Source: Otatea glauca | Taxonomy: Eukaryota; Streptophyta; Magnoliopsida; Poales; Poaceae | Assembly (NCBI GenBank): GCA_036346275.1 | Contig: CM070725.1 | Location: 16,482,216 to 16,546,215 of the forward strand | Direction of reading: 5' to 3' | Length of the DNA: 64,000 nt | Shown here: positions 48,728 to 60,836 of the stretch, in pieces | Numbering within the stretch: position 1 is the first letter of the stretch | Layout: each line of letters opens with the position of its first letter | Program-made: the position numbers and the translations under genes | Notes under the pieces: generated by a model | The model's database searches: none | Told to the model about the DNA's origin: nothing | Seen by the model: the letters and a program-made list of their open reading frames with translations, nothing else

Positions 48728-49182
48728 AGAGGCGCAGTGCTCGCCGTGGTTGTTCGTGGCGGTGGCGGCGACGCTGCCGTTTGGGACGCTGTTCATCGAT
48801 CGAGCTCTTCTTCATCATGTCGAGCCAGTGGCTAGGGCGGGTGTACTACGTGTTCGGGTTCCTGCTGGTGGTGCTGAGACTTCTCGTCGCGGTGTGCGCC
48901 GAGGTGTCGGTGGCGCTGACGTACATGGGACTCTGCGTGGAGGACTGGCAGTGGTGGTGGCCCTCCTTCTTCGCGTCCGGCTCCGTCGCGGCCTACATCC
49001 TGGGCTACGCCGTCTACTACCTCGTGTACCTGCACAGCCTCAGCGGGCCCGTGTCCGCCGCGCTCTACGTCGGGTACTCGCTGCTCATGGCGCTCGCCGT
49101 CATGCTCGCCACCAGCGCCGTCGGGCTCGGCGCATCCTTCTGGTTCATCTGCTACCTCTTCTCCACCGTGAAGCTCGACTGA
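48728..49182 (+). pseudogene. TM9SF C-terminal part, cut by copia and frameshifted
   Basis: The frame opens QCSPWLFVAVAATLPFGTLF, matching the TM9SF segment before the last membrane spans. A 4-base tandem duplication (atcgatcg, 48795-48802) then shifts the frame. In the new frame the protein reads ELFFIMSSQWLGRVYYVFGF, CAEVSVALTYMGLCVEDWQW and WWPSFFASGSVAAYIL, and ends LFSTVKLD with a TGA at 49180. CVEDW.WWW and the terminal K(I/L)D are family signatures; the latter is a Golgi-retention-type tail in plant TM9SF proteins. About four to five membrane spans are covered. The 5' part is missing because the copia LTR ends at 48725. It is probably the other end of the gene at 26879-28242. Confidence 0.85.
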
Positions 49183-51608
49183 TAACGATCGAGCTGCTGC
49201 GGAGGCCGTGCATGCATGGATCGCCATCACTCGCGCTGCGGTTTGCGTTGTTTTGTTATTTTGGGTTTATCATTTAATATGGATTCAAGTCTAGGACTAT
49301 ATATGCAATGAAATGAAGTAAGAGATTTTTTTTTGCCAGGAAAAATAAGATATCTTGATCACTACACCATGTAATGGTACCAATTTACGTTTATGACAAT
49401 TGACAATGAAAAAGCTTTTGGTTGCAGAACAGGATCTCTGATCGTGTTTACAAATTACAATACGATAGTATGCAGCGTTGTTTGCCTACATGTATGTGGG
49501 TATGTGGCAGTGCGACTTCTGTTACCTTGCTTAAGATCTATGCATGCGTCAGTGTGACCTCGCCTATCTTGCTTAAGCTTACTTGTTTCGACCAGTAAGT
49601 CTTCTCAACTTTGCTTGACCTTTCCGTAATTAAGCTGGGGGAATAAGCAGCCATTGATCTTCTCACTCCTTTTTAAGTAAAAAAAACTTATTTTCAACTC
49701 ACAATATATAGTAAAAAAAACTTATTTTCAACTCACAATATATACAAGGTCACTAACATGACCCATACAAAAAAAAGAAGCATGTATTTCCACTTCCATA
49801 CTATATTCTGTAACACACGATCTACTCCCATACTGATCATACGGCGACCGAGAGCAGCTCGGTTGGCTGAGGCTCAGCGTGGGAGTCCAGCCACCGTGTT
49901 CAAGCAAGGGAGCTCGCAGAGCCGCGGTGCAATGCATGTGTGGGTGTATGGGGATGTGTTTGTAACAAAGCTGTTGTTCTCCTTCTTTAATGAATGTTAG
50001 AACTCTGGCCAATTTTTTTTTTTAAAAAAAGCATATGGTGACCGACACATTCGTTGCGTTGTAAGAACAACTAGTAACATGAACACACTTAAAGACATAA
50101 ATTCAAGAACTCATTGCTTATCAAGCTCCTTGTTCCTCGTGCTTTGCAAATCTAGCCCTTCCATATATGGTTTTGCAAATTTGGTCTCCTCTCCCACTGC
50201 GAAAGGTGTGTCATACAATATGTGTCCTCTGCTGCTTCCGTGGAGCACGGAAGCCGACCGACGTTGCGGCAAGGCCACCGAGCGTGGCAACCCGCAGGTG
50301 AGCATGGCGGTGAGATCACTACCATGCCCGGGTAGCGCGAAAGCTACCTTACCATGGTGGGCTACGCTGCTCCCGCAATCGGCCGAGCTCTACAAGTTTC
50401 CGCTCTCCTCAAGTGTGGCAGTGGACACGTGTTGCCTATCGAGTCTTTCACGGTAGGAGAGGAAGCCAAATTTGTAAATCCATGTGCAGAAGGGCTAGAT
50501 TTGTAAAAAAAACAATATGTTGGAGACTAGATAAGCAATAGTTCCAAATCCGAGGCAGGAACTGTAAAACAGAAGGAAATTAAAAAGTGCCCTGAGATAA
50601 AATAGTAGTGAATTGCTGATAGCCTGATACAGAGCATTACAATTTCTAGACAGGCAAGATAGCGAAGGCAACACGGTGTACAATGTACTTCGCAAGGACA
50701 TGTTGAGAGGAAAACATAAATAAACAAAGGGCATGTCTGTGCGACATTAAAAATGACTGATTTTATCTGCAAATCATGTTTTTTTAGGCGATTGCATCAG
50801 ATCTCCCATCGCCGACCCTAACCCAACCGGAATCCAACGGTCCACACTCCCCTTACCTTTTTATCAAACCATTCAACACTAACACCACCCGACTCCACAC
50901 TGCCATCGCAGCATCCCAACCACACCCATGCTGCCACTGGCACGTCTCTACCCTGCCGCCTCACCTACATCCGACGCTAGCAAGGCCCTTCCGTACCTTC
51001 TCTCCTACCGGTGCCACCACCCGCTTTCTCATCTCCCATTGTCGCTCGGCTTGCCACCTCCTCTCTCGCCATCTCCCCCCGCCCCACCCTACTTCCACAT
51101 TGGCCACCGAATTTGCCACCGCCTCCCTCCACCTCCTAATATTCTCAGTCTTATCGTCCTAGCCAACCTCCACCGCTCCCCAAGCCCATGGCCGACGATG
51201 GCCCTGCCACCTCGCCACCCTGGTCTCTTTCTAAATCCAGATCCCGATGAACCCCAAACCCAAGTGAACTATAACTCTAAAGAAGCTATCCGAGCCTCGC
51301 CAAAGACAAGGATGGAGGTGGGCGAGTGCACGAATCGTGATGCAAATCAAATGGTTAGAAATTATACTGATATCCAAAAAGAAGTCATTCGGCATATTTC
51401 TAGCAATTTCAACAAATAAAATTTCCTTCAGAGGATGAAAGAAACAACGGGACATAAGAATGGCATGTCGCAATGTAAACATGATAAATCCTACGGCTAC
51501 TGCAAGGGGCATCAAAACCCGTGGTTTCGCCTGCTGTCACAGCGACCAACGGGTTACGCTCTCCTAGCATGACAAGAAAGAGGGATATAAACCACATATG
51601 ATTGTATG
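49183..51608. other. Intergenic region between TM9SF fragment and G-patch gene
   Basis: The first 150 bp may be TM9SF 3' untranslated sequence. A 37-bp direct duplication, aaaaaacttattttcaactc followed by acaatatata, lies at about 49679-49745. A MULE-like miniature element is at 50143-50506. The plus-strand frame 50928-51419 is proline-rich, has no recognised domain and is not called. Confidence 0.5.
50143..50506. mobile_element. Candidate MULE-type MITE with about 60-bp inverted ends
   Basis: The left end, tttgcaaatctagcccttc..., and the reverse complement of the right end, tttacaaatctagcccttc..., stay similar for about 60 bases, including acaaatttgg and tcctctccc. Long inverted ends are a Mutator feature. 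The interior has no coding potential. A 9-bp target duplication was not confirmed. Confidence 0.6.
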
Positions 51609-54491
51609 TTAGTACTTATCCTTAGCTCCCAGCCCCCGTGACTTGGGTCGCCTTATCGCAGTCAAGGGGGTGACAATGCCCTGCCCATCCTTCCCCAGGC
51701 CGGAACCCGGAACAAACCCCATTTTCGACATCATTTTGGATCCAAAACCCTTTGTATGCCTCTCAAAAGAACCGACACCATCCATCTCCAGTGGCCGTGA
51801 ATTGCGCCTCGGTTCTGACCTTGCTTTACTCGGTTCTGGCCTTGCTTTAGTCGGCTCTGACCTTGCCTTGATCGCCTCAGCTTCACTGTCAAATTCCACG
51901 CCTAGCCCGAGAGATTTGGGACGATGAATGGCTTGGATGGGCTGCACTATGCCTTGGCCATCTTTGCCAAGTCCAGTGCCCTCGACGAATCCCATCTTAG
52001 CCATCATCTTGGAACCAAAGCCCTTGGTGTGTATCTCAAAATTGCCAAGTTTGGTGGAGTTGTTTTCTGTGACAACTGTATCACACGAGGCATCACCGCT
52101 AGTTGAGCCAACTGCTATTGTCTCAGTAACAGATTCTGCCATAGTGCCAGAGGAGACAAAAGATACAGGACGCCCTGCAAATGAGACCTGCTTCTTGGAA
52201 GATTTCTTTCCATTTGGACCCTGATGCCTTGCCAATTTTGCTGGAGCAGAAAGGCCATTCCCTCTTGCCGGGCCTTTAGCATTATCCCAATTGACAGCAA
52301 AGTCCTTAGGCTCAGTCCCCAAGAGCTGAAATCGATGTAGTAAAGCAATTTAGATGGAAGACAAAAACAATTAAAGTTAGCATGGAGATAGCATCAAGAG
52401 TGAAGCAACAATTGTATATTTTTCAGTACAGCAAAACAACAATATGGTTTGATTGCATATCAAACCCTCAGGTGTATATCATAAAAGTTAAAAGCACTAT
52501 AATCTTTTTTAGAAGGATTGAGTATCGACAAAATATAATGGCACATAAGGATAAATGAGTTTGATTGCGTTCACAAAATATGACTTAAAAACGATGAAAG
52601 TAGAAGATACAAAAGCTAAGAAACAAGCAAAGCACTTCAAAACAGAAATAACTGATAGAATAGTGTCCAAACAAGATGAACACAGCAAACACCCTATGTG
52701 TCTAAAAACAAGATGAACACAGAGTACCTACCTTATCAAGTCGGACTTGGCCATCTGCAGATGGCAAGGAAGACTGTCCAGTTAATGTCACAGTAACAAA
52801 TCTGCAAAGCAGAATTACTTACTTTACGGCAAGCTATATAAAGAAACATGACAGAATGTTTGCTAGTTCAAACCACAAATATATAATACTGAATAACATT
52901 GTGTTAACATTTGACCCAGGCCCATTGCAAACAATAGTTCAAAGAACGTTCATATGACGTAACTTTTAATTACTTGAAGTAATTAAAATGCAAATTGGTT
53001 GAGATGTGGGTTTTTATTTACTCAACCTCACCACTAAATTTATTATAGCGCACAACTACATATGATGCCAATTTTTACCTGATCATGGTGATGATGAAAG
53101 GCACCTGCATTAAATGATCTTAACCAATAAATATATTGTTTCTACATTAATTTCAATTACATTTCCGTATTTGATATCACTAAAACTGCCAAGCACTAGC
53201 AACTCAACATAGCATAAGAGATTAAACATGAAAAGAGCTAAAAAAGATGCATTGCATCACAAGTGTATGGATGGGAGGTGCAACCTCCTACAGCTAACTG
53301 ACACATAACCATTTTAGCAAGATAGGTTATGGTAGTTGCTACATGCACAGACACATCGCTTACGCATTTGTCTATCAGACAGAATTTGCATTGAACACGA
53401 CAGGCGCACATGTCAGTGTCATACGTCTCTCGTATCAGTGCCCATGCAATACAGGGCAGTGGTTAGTAAGCCACTAAGCCCTTTACCATTGTCCACAATA
53501 GGACTAATGGTTCATTGCAGGAGAGGCCATGCACCTTCCTATCCTACCTCAGATTAAGATGACATAGAAAATATTAAGTTAAACCAGTAATTTGTGTCTA
53601 TGACTATACTTTGGAGAAGAATTAAGAATGATCTGCCACAGCTGCATAGGCATTGGAAAGTAGAACATAAACTAGTAGTGCAGAAGTTAAACCAGTAATT
53701 TGTGTCTATAACTAATTTTGGAGAAGAATTAAGAATGGTCTGCCACAGCTGCACAGGAATTGGAAAGTAGAAGAACGTAAAACTAGTAGTGCATGTCCAC
53801 TTGGCATGGTGGCAATGATGCATAGATGTTTGTTTAGGCACTGTCCTCACAGGACACGAACTTGCATCATCGCATGCATAATGATACACACAATTTGGTG
53901 TTCTCCTTATTGCGCTGCAACATAAGCATACATCAAGGATATTTAGCCTACCAAACCATGGCCATCATCATCCAAGTGATAGGAAAATGTGTTATCATGA
54001 GAGTAGTCATGCAACTTTCTGCACATAACTCCAAGTATCAACCGGATATGCCAAGATTCAAGATGATATTAAGTGTTATTTGGGATGCTAATTTACTTTA
54101 TGGAAAGCTCATATATGACAGTTAAAGCAGTTACCTTTTCTTGCCTGAACCTTGACACCCACTCTTCAAGTAATAAATAGATGCAAGGCGTTGTACCTAC
54201 AAAATTCAACACGAACATAATATGTAATATGAATAGGCATGAATGAATCATCATACGATAAATAATTAAATTTGTGTAGCATCAATGTAAGTGTAGTAAT
54301 TGTGTCCTATCCAAATTGACCTTAATTGCTTCATAATGCATGTAAGTTGACTGTGGTCCACCAGTAACCAGCTAATGATGTACACTGATGCAATGTTCTA
54401 AATAACAGTAAACGCTTAATGGAACAGTCACCCCACCTTTGACTGTTTATACAGGAAACGGCTTTGTAAATGGTTTTACATTTTAAAATTC

Positions 54492-54571
<80 letters not shown>

Positions 54572-57500
54572 AGTAATAAAATAAGCATATAATTCATCTT
54601 CTTTCATGCATATAGAATAGAATTACCACGTTATCAACAATTGTCCATAGCATGACATAAAAAAAGAATGACATGATGTGAATGTAGTTAAATAATTATA
54701 ATTAAATGAATGAACAACTCAAGTGGAAATGAAAAGCAAAGCCAGTATTCATCTTATGTATGTTATAATGTTCCATATCATATAGCAATCTTTCAACTTT
54801 ATTCCAATAAACGGCTCGATAAAACAGGTCTGTTAAATGTTAACGACCGTTAAACCGAATAAATGATCCAATAAAACGAACAAACCTTGAAATGTCCATA
54901 AACGTAACGAGCAGAGGACCTTTACCGTTTTAACGGCCATTTACGCTCTTAACGGCCTTTATTTAGAACATTGCACTGATGTTCTATGTTTGTTGTGAAT
55001 TAAAAAAAAATACCACTTCTGTTACAGAGACACACACATAAATTGATTTGGGATTACTTAAAGTAAATAATTATCACAAACTTTGTTATCGAAAAATTAA
55101 TTATCACAAACTGCTTCAACAAGCAACCCACAAAATGAATGAAAGCTGGTTCATACACGTCATACCTGAGAACAGTCTCGAGAGTGCATTGGTTGAAAGC
55201 ATAACATATCAACTTGATCTACAACCATCTTCCTCAATTTCTGCATATAGGAAACAAGAACCAGATCACCCATCATGAAAAGGCTTTTAGCTTTTAGCAA
55301 TAATGAGGAACTGGAAAAAGGAACAACGGATAGCAACATCATAGAACAGAAAGCATAAGTACTCCCGATTTCAGAAAATGAGAGTTCAAAGTTCAACAAT
55401 AATATGGGCAGGTTAAAAACAACAGAAAGCCAACATGATAACATAACAATAGCTACAGTAGACATGCATTTTTCTCTGTACTGTGTATGTTGTATAAGAA
55501 ATTTGCAAATAAAATTATAAAGATGCACAAGAGCACTATCGTGGTAATAGTTTGAAAATGCAAAAGATGGATGGCTGACAAGATATGACGAGGATAGAAT
55601 GAAAATGTCTTGATAGAATGAAGTAACTACTACCTTCTTCCTGTATTTATCAGAGAACTTTGTAAAAGCCCCAATATTTATTTTTTTTCCTCTTATTCTG
55701 CAACTTGACCCATAAAAACATTGACTATTTCTATCACAGAAATTCACAAAAAAAGCTCTCATAAATTTTTGTTGCACGCCTTGGACTGGACAAGCACTAG
55801 CAAACTATAACAAATAGATTCCTGTTCTGATGCTTTAGAAACAAACAAATGGACAAAACTTGCAACCATTTTCAAAATAATTTTTTGACTCACAGTATTT
55901 ATTTGCTCTAAATCAACTCCTCTACTTAGCATTCGTTGACGGCGCTTCTTTGCAATGAGTTCCTTCCTGTGCTTCTTTTTTTCACCTGAATCATGCCAAC
56001 CAAATGTTATGACTCCATCGCAAAACAAATGAAACAAGACACACACATTAGTATAGTGATAAAAAATGTGAACAAAGAAGGCCAAGTAACCTTTCCCGAA
56101 GACTTTCATATTTTTTATAGTTTATATGAAAATTTGCATGCAACTACAAACAAATCACAAAGTGAACGCCACATGCTCAGCTAGTTGTGTCTAGGGTTGC
56201 AATCGGATCGGATACTTCCCAATCAACCGTACGATCGACCACGTTTGGATCGGATTCGGGAAGGCTAATCGAATATCTTTTGGATTCGGATTCTGTATCA
56301 GATATTTTTTGTCGAATTCGGAATCAGATTCAGGCGAGAGGTTTCCGTCGGAATCGGATTCAGGCGAGAGGTTTCCGTCGGAATCGGACATATCCGGTTT
56401 TCCCCTCAGATAGTTCCGATGAATTCGTCTCGGATGTCCGGATATCAGCAGATTTTGAAATCTTTAATACGTGTTATCTTCTTTGTCCGAACCCAGAATT
56501 AGGTAAATAATATATCCATTTCAATCAGCTTGACGAGATCTTCACAATGGTGGCTTCCAATATGTGATTTGGAGTTGATGTTTCTAGTAAAACATCTGTT
56601 GTTATATCTTGGACATGTGGTGGAACTTTCATTATGTAATTTTCAATGTTGTATGTGCCCTATATATGACTTATGTTTTCACATGATATCTGACTAAATA
56701 TTCGTTACCGTACCGAATTCGATCCGTATTCATGATCGATACTATCTGCATCCATATTGGTACCCGATATTATTCGTTTTCAACTCCAAATTTGAGAAAA
56801 AAATATGGATTATGATACGGAATGAGCAGTATTCGACCGAATCTGATCCAATTGCAACCCTAGTTGTCACATGTATAGAGATTGAAAATCCTGTATTTCA
56901 GGTGAAGACATGGCAAATTGGCAGAATATACTAGAATCATTATTGGCTGACCATCCTAGTGCCCTTTATTGAAACTAATGCATATCACCTGCCATGACCT
57001 CTCGTAAAAGGTGAGAATGGGAACTGAGTTACAATACTACAATAAAAAGAACCATCTCAATATATGATAGGAAATTACCAAAGTTTAGTTTTTATTCTGC
57101 CATCTTATTACAACAGGGAGCTAGGGAATTATATAATAAAATTCAAAAGTAAGCTTTCAAACAAACCACCTCTGGATTTTACTCTCCTACAGCGCAAATC
57201 TGGCCCTCGCTCTTTTACATTGAAATAGCTTGGCAAAAACCAACAAACCTATATATTGATAATTAGATTAGATATATGAGTTCATAATTTTTTAATTTAC
57301 TAAGCCTCATGAGCTTCAGGTAGACTACTCACTACAGTTTCTAAGAATGTTTCTACAAGGCATGTGTGGAGTCATGGTCATTCCAATTTTTCCATATTCG
57401 GTTTTCAACTTCAACCTAAAAAGTTACTCCAGATAACAAAGAAAAATAACAGAAAACAAGGAAGACTTCATACCTGCTACGCTGTGATACTTATTGCTTT

Positions 57501-58691
57501 TCCTACCCTTGTTAGGCCATGACCTGGAGAGCTGAGACGATGACGAACCTGCCTTCGCTCCCTTCCTTGACAGGTTTGCCATCCGTACATCCTTTACCAT
57601 CATCATATCTTCTAGCCCCATCAATCGCATGTTTGCCAGGTCCCTGTCACACACTCTGCCACCAATGCCCTTTCCCTTTCGCCGTTCAGCCGAGTTTGGC
57701 CTCTTCATACCGTACAGCTCAGATGCACTCATTAGAGCATAACCTTCAAGCTTTTCCTTCCCCTTCCCCTTCTTCTCGAACCCATCTTCATCCTCGTCCG
57801 TATCCATCTGATCTTCGTCATCTGGATCAGCCAAATTCATACCAGCCATCCACTTACTGCTCAACAGCTCCTCACTCCCGCCGATCCCCTCCATGTAATC
57901 GACAACAACCTCATCATCAACCGATGAATCCCCAATGCTCAAATCTTCCTCTGAATCTGACCCTGACGACTCCTCATCGGACTCCAAATCTCCCTCCTCC
58001 TCATCACTAACTTCCTTGTCAGTGTCACCATCACCATTGCCATCTATCGCCTCATAATCGGATTCTGATTCCTCATCCGAGCTGCCCATCCCCTCTGACT
58101 CAGGTGATGAGGTGTCCTCGGTGTAGATCCTAACTCCCCCAATCGACAAAAATCCCCTGTTCCGCCTCCCCTTAGGCTGCTTCGGCGTCACAAAGGAGGC
58201 CTCCTCCACCTCAACCTCCATCTCTTCGCTGCCGCCATCCCGGAATCCTAATCCGAGATGCAGACCACTCTCATCGGCTTCCTCGTCGTCCGCATCCTCC
58301 TCCCCGTGGAACCCCAGCCCGAGCCCTCCGACCACGTCGGGGCCGTACGAGTACAACGGGACGGAGGAGGCCGGGTCAGCGCAGGGGGCGGTGTCGATGG
58401 TCACCTCCAGCACCTGCGCCGCCCGCTCGGAGGAGGCGGAGCAGGGGCGGAGGGCGGGGTAACTGAAGGGAACCGCGTGGGACGAGTCGGCCGCGGCAGC
58501 CGAAGCCCCGCCGCGCCGACCGCCTTGCCCGCGCCCGCGGCCGCCCGAGGAGGAGGAGAACGCGGCGGCGACGGAGGTGGGGGAGACGAAGGACGGGAGC
58601 TCTGGGACCGAGCGGCGGCGGCCGGCGCCGGCGCCGTGCAGGGCCCGCCGGCGGTGGGGTTGCGCGCGTGGCGGCGCTTGCCGCCGGCCAT
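51609..58691 (-). CDS. SQS1-like R3H/G-patch domain protein, six exons
   Basis: Exons on the minus strand: 58691-57474, 55985-55894, 55240-55166, 54196-54135, 52801-52732 and 52325-51609. All have GT/AG junctions and matching phases (for example G/GTATGA, TTCAG/GTGAA, TATGCAG/A, AAAAG/GTAAC). The product is about 740 residues. Exon 1 has RRRSVPELPSFVSP, a long acidic Ser/Glu region, and MSASELYGMKRPNSAERRKG. Exons 2-5 have a basic EKKKHRKELIAKKRRQRM stretch and an R3H_G-patch-type domain (FQPMHSRDCSQ, YYLKSGCQGSGKKR) without the RxxxH signature. Exon 6 has two G-patches: GFGSKMMAKMGFVEGTGLGK and GFGSKMMSKMGFVPGSGLGK. Relatives such as yeast Sqs1 activate the DEAH helicase Prp43 in splicing and ribosome assembly; nuclear location is inferred. 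ATG 58691 (MAGGKRRHARNP) is one base out of frame with the rest of exon 1, near the GGGG at 58656-58659. Confidence 0.85.
53576..53792. repeat. 108-bp tandem duplication in intron 4 of the G-patch gene
   Basis: Units start aagttaaaccagtaatttgt at 53576 and 53684 and match over about 108 bp, including ttggagaagaattaagaatg and ctgccacagctgca. Differences are scattered substitutions and small indels. Confidence 0.85.
54391..54973. mobile_element. Non-autonomous hAT element in intron 3 with perfect 8-bp target duplication
   Basis: Inverted ends are caatgttctaaataa and ttatttagaacattg. The 8 bases cactgatg occur directly on both sides (54383-54390 and 54974-54981). An 8-bp duplication is the hAT hallmark. 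The element is 583 bp, non-coding, and contains the TA/TG microsatellite. Near the right end are several cgtt/aacg motifs (ttaacgaccgttaa, cgttttaacggcc), possible transposase binding repeats. Confidence 0.9.
54493..54566. repeat. (TA)n(TG)n microsatellite
   Basis: About 22 TA units followed by about 15 TG units, inside the intron 3 hAT element. Confidence 0.95.
56192..56862. mobile_element. Non-autonomous hAT element in intron 1
   Basis: Ends are tagggttgcaatcggatc and gatccaattgcaacccta, inverted copies with few mismatches. Flanks gttgtgtc (56184-56191) and gttgtcac (56863-56870) fit an 8-bp target duplication with two changes. The element is 671 bp and non-coding. It holds a 30-bp tandem duplication at 56331-56390 starting caggcgagaggtttccgtcg. 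Confidence 0.85.
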
Positions 58692-59029
58692 GACGGCTTG
58701 GGTTCCGGGGTGCTTTAGGAATCGTGCGGTGGCCGGTGGGGTCCGCGTGCGCTGGGGAGCCCGACGCGTGTGGATTGTTTCGTATTTGTACGCTGCGTGT
58801 GGGATCGGGAGAGCTTGTGCCTTGCGGGAGTCGGAGCGCGAGTCGGGTGTTGTGTGGGTTTCGTAACGGGCAAGGCTGTTTTGATGCCGCGGCAAAGCGG
58901 GGATATGCTATGCGGTTCCCAGTTGCTGCGCGGTTGGCTGGTTGACTCGGGCTGAGGTTTTTTAGGCTAACTTGAGGCACGATGTTACCCTCTGATCTAA
59001 AATTCGATTTAGTACGAAGTCGACTATAT

Positions 59030-59753
59030 CGGGTCGGTATGACACTATAACACAGACCATGCCGAGCTCGAGAACCGGGCACGATGAGCGGCACGACCCG
59101 ACACGCTATTGTAGAATGGGTCGTATCGGGCTCGATGACTCAGGGAATGAGAAAGAAGTCCAGTATGAAAGTCATCGACTCACAGCATGAGCGTCATAGA
59201 CGCACCCTGTAACATAGACGCTACTCCTGTCACCGACACTTGAGAGATATGGGCAAGCGAGAAGAGAGAGCTGAGAGAGATTAAGAGACGGTGTAAGAAG
59301 CTGTCTTCTCTCGCCCGTCCCTCTCAATCCCTCTCAGATCTCTCTTACCCGTCTCTCTCAATCTCCCTTTCAATCTCTCTCGCCCGTCTCTCTCTCTCTT
59401 TCTCGTCTATTGCCCCCTCTCTCGCCATGTTCAGCACACCCCTCGCACTGTGTAACTGTTCAAGAATAAATAAAATCTAGTTTTTTTCTCATAATATTTG
59501 CGTCCACTGTCTCAACTCAATGCGTCTCCGGTTCCTGTCCTCTCGTTGCAATAGTGCAAATGGGTCGGATCTAGACCGGCACGGCACGAAGTAGGCACAA
59601 AACGCAAATGGATCGTGTCTGGGCTCGCCAAAGATGAGCCGGACCAGCACGATAAGGTAGGCACGATGGACCGTCTCAACCCGGCACGGTTCAAACACGA
59701 AGCACGATGAACCTGTACCGGACCGACCTGACATGGCACGACGCCCACCTCTA
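59030..59753. mobile_element. Second copy of the hAT-like pyrimidine-tract family
   Basis: The right end gcccacctcta is the clean inverted form of TAGAGGTGGGC. The interior follows the same order as 27299-27974: cgggc/gcacgac-rich flank, atgaaagtcat, a ctctctcaatctctctc tract (59300-59430), aatagtgcaaatgg, and gtgtctgggctcgcc. The left end is not sharply visible. It lies about 340 bp upstream of the G-patch start. Confidence 0.7.
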
Positions 59754-60009
59754 CTCGTGGGGTTGGCGTAGGGCTCGTGGCGTTATAAGTGAGCAAAGGG
59801 TGTGATACGAGGGTTCAGATCCGAATCATTGGTTTGCATGTGGACGGCTGAGATTGTGCGGCAGTGCCTTGTCCTTGTGTTGGGAACTCACATGTTCCCT
59901 ATTTTTCTACCCTAGCATATGAGTTTTATTTAGTTAATTTAATTTAATAGTTCAAACAATAGTTATGGTCATAACAGACTCGTCTATAACACAACCACTA
60001 GAGCTAATA

Positions 60010-60835
60010 TCTCTACTACTTCTAATTAGAAGTTGGTGACAGTGGTCCGTTCTCTTCTAGAGTATCTGATTCGTTGGATCTGACATAAACAGCTGAGATA
60101 GAAGAGGATTTAATCATATTTTAGATGGAAGGATTTTATCATATCTTTTTTGAATAGAAATAATATTTTAGCATATCTCTATTCACATGTTCTTACTATG
60201 GAAGGATGTTATTCATATATCTTATAAATGGAAGGATTTTCTCATCATGTCCTGCATGGATAGAAGGATATACTCACCATATCCCATAATACGGGAACTC
60301 TATCTCATCATATCTGGAAATGCATACATTAAAAGGAAAGAATCACTCAACCAAATCACGTGCCAATCATGAAGATGTCGGGGAGATCTGGCTTCCATCC
60401 GCCTGCGTACGCTGTCTTCTGCTTTCATCTACTCCCTATTAGAGGGCACCCACTCTCATCTCTAGGAGGATAGACCGGTCAGTAGTAGAGACACACACAG
60501 AAAGAGAAGAGAAGAGAAAGGTTGCGTGCAAGAAGCAAGAAGATTTCCTGCAAGAGAAAGGCAATAACTTTCTCCTCCTTCAATGGTAGGAATTGATATC
60601 TCTCTACTAATTCTAATTAAGAGTTGATGCCTATCGTCCGTTCTCCTTCAGAGTACTTAATTCGTTGGATCTAACATGAACGGTTGAGATGGAAGAGAAT
60701 TTAACCCGATAGTCAAATCGCTTCGGAGTAACAAACTTTTCCTACTATTGAAACATAACTAAAGTTATTGTTCTTTGCAAATAATTTTTTTGTCGCAAAT
60801 TGAGTTTTCATTGCAACGCACGGGCATATGACTAG
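60010..60835 (+). mobile_element. Helitron, possibly with two 5' ends
   Basis: The 3' end has a short hairpin, then gcaacgcacgggcatatgac and CTAG followed by T (60832-60836), as in many grass Helitrons. A 5' end of the type TCTCTACTAnTTCTAATTA occurs at 60010 and again at about 60599-60601, each preceded by A. The following about 130 bp are similar after both (gttggatctgacataaac and gttggatctaacatgaac). The element is therefore 826 bp, or 237 bp inserted in a longer relative. No Rep/helicase is encoded. Confidence 0.75.
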
Positions 60836-60836
60836 T

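Noticed and set aside
48750..49277. 175-residue Arg-rich frame over the TM9SF C-terminus
   Set aside because: Only its first about 16 residues are real coding sequence. The rest is the wrong frame after the 4-bp duplication.
50928..51419. 163-residue proline/leucine-rich frame
   Set aside because: No recognisable family, composition-driven, no supporting splice or promoter context.
57519..58010. Plus-strand frame opposite G-patch exon 1
   Set aside because: Shadow of the acidic coding region on the other strand; Ser/Pro-rich by complement.
58258..58866. Plus-strand 202-residue frame opposite the G-patch start
   Set aside because: Shadow of GC-rich exon 1; no family resemblance.
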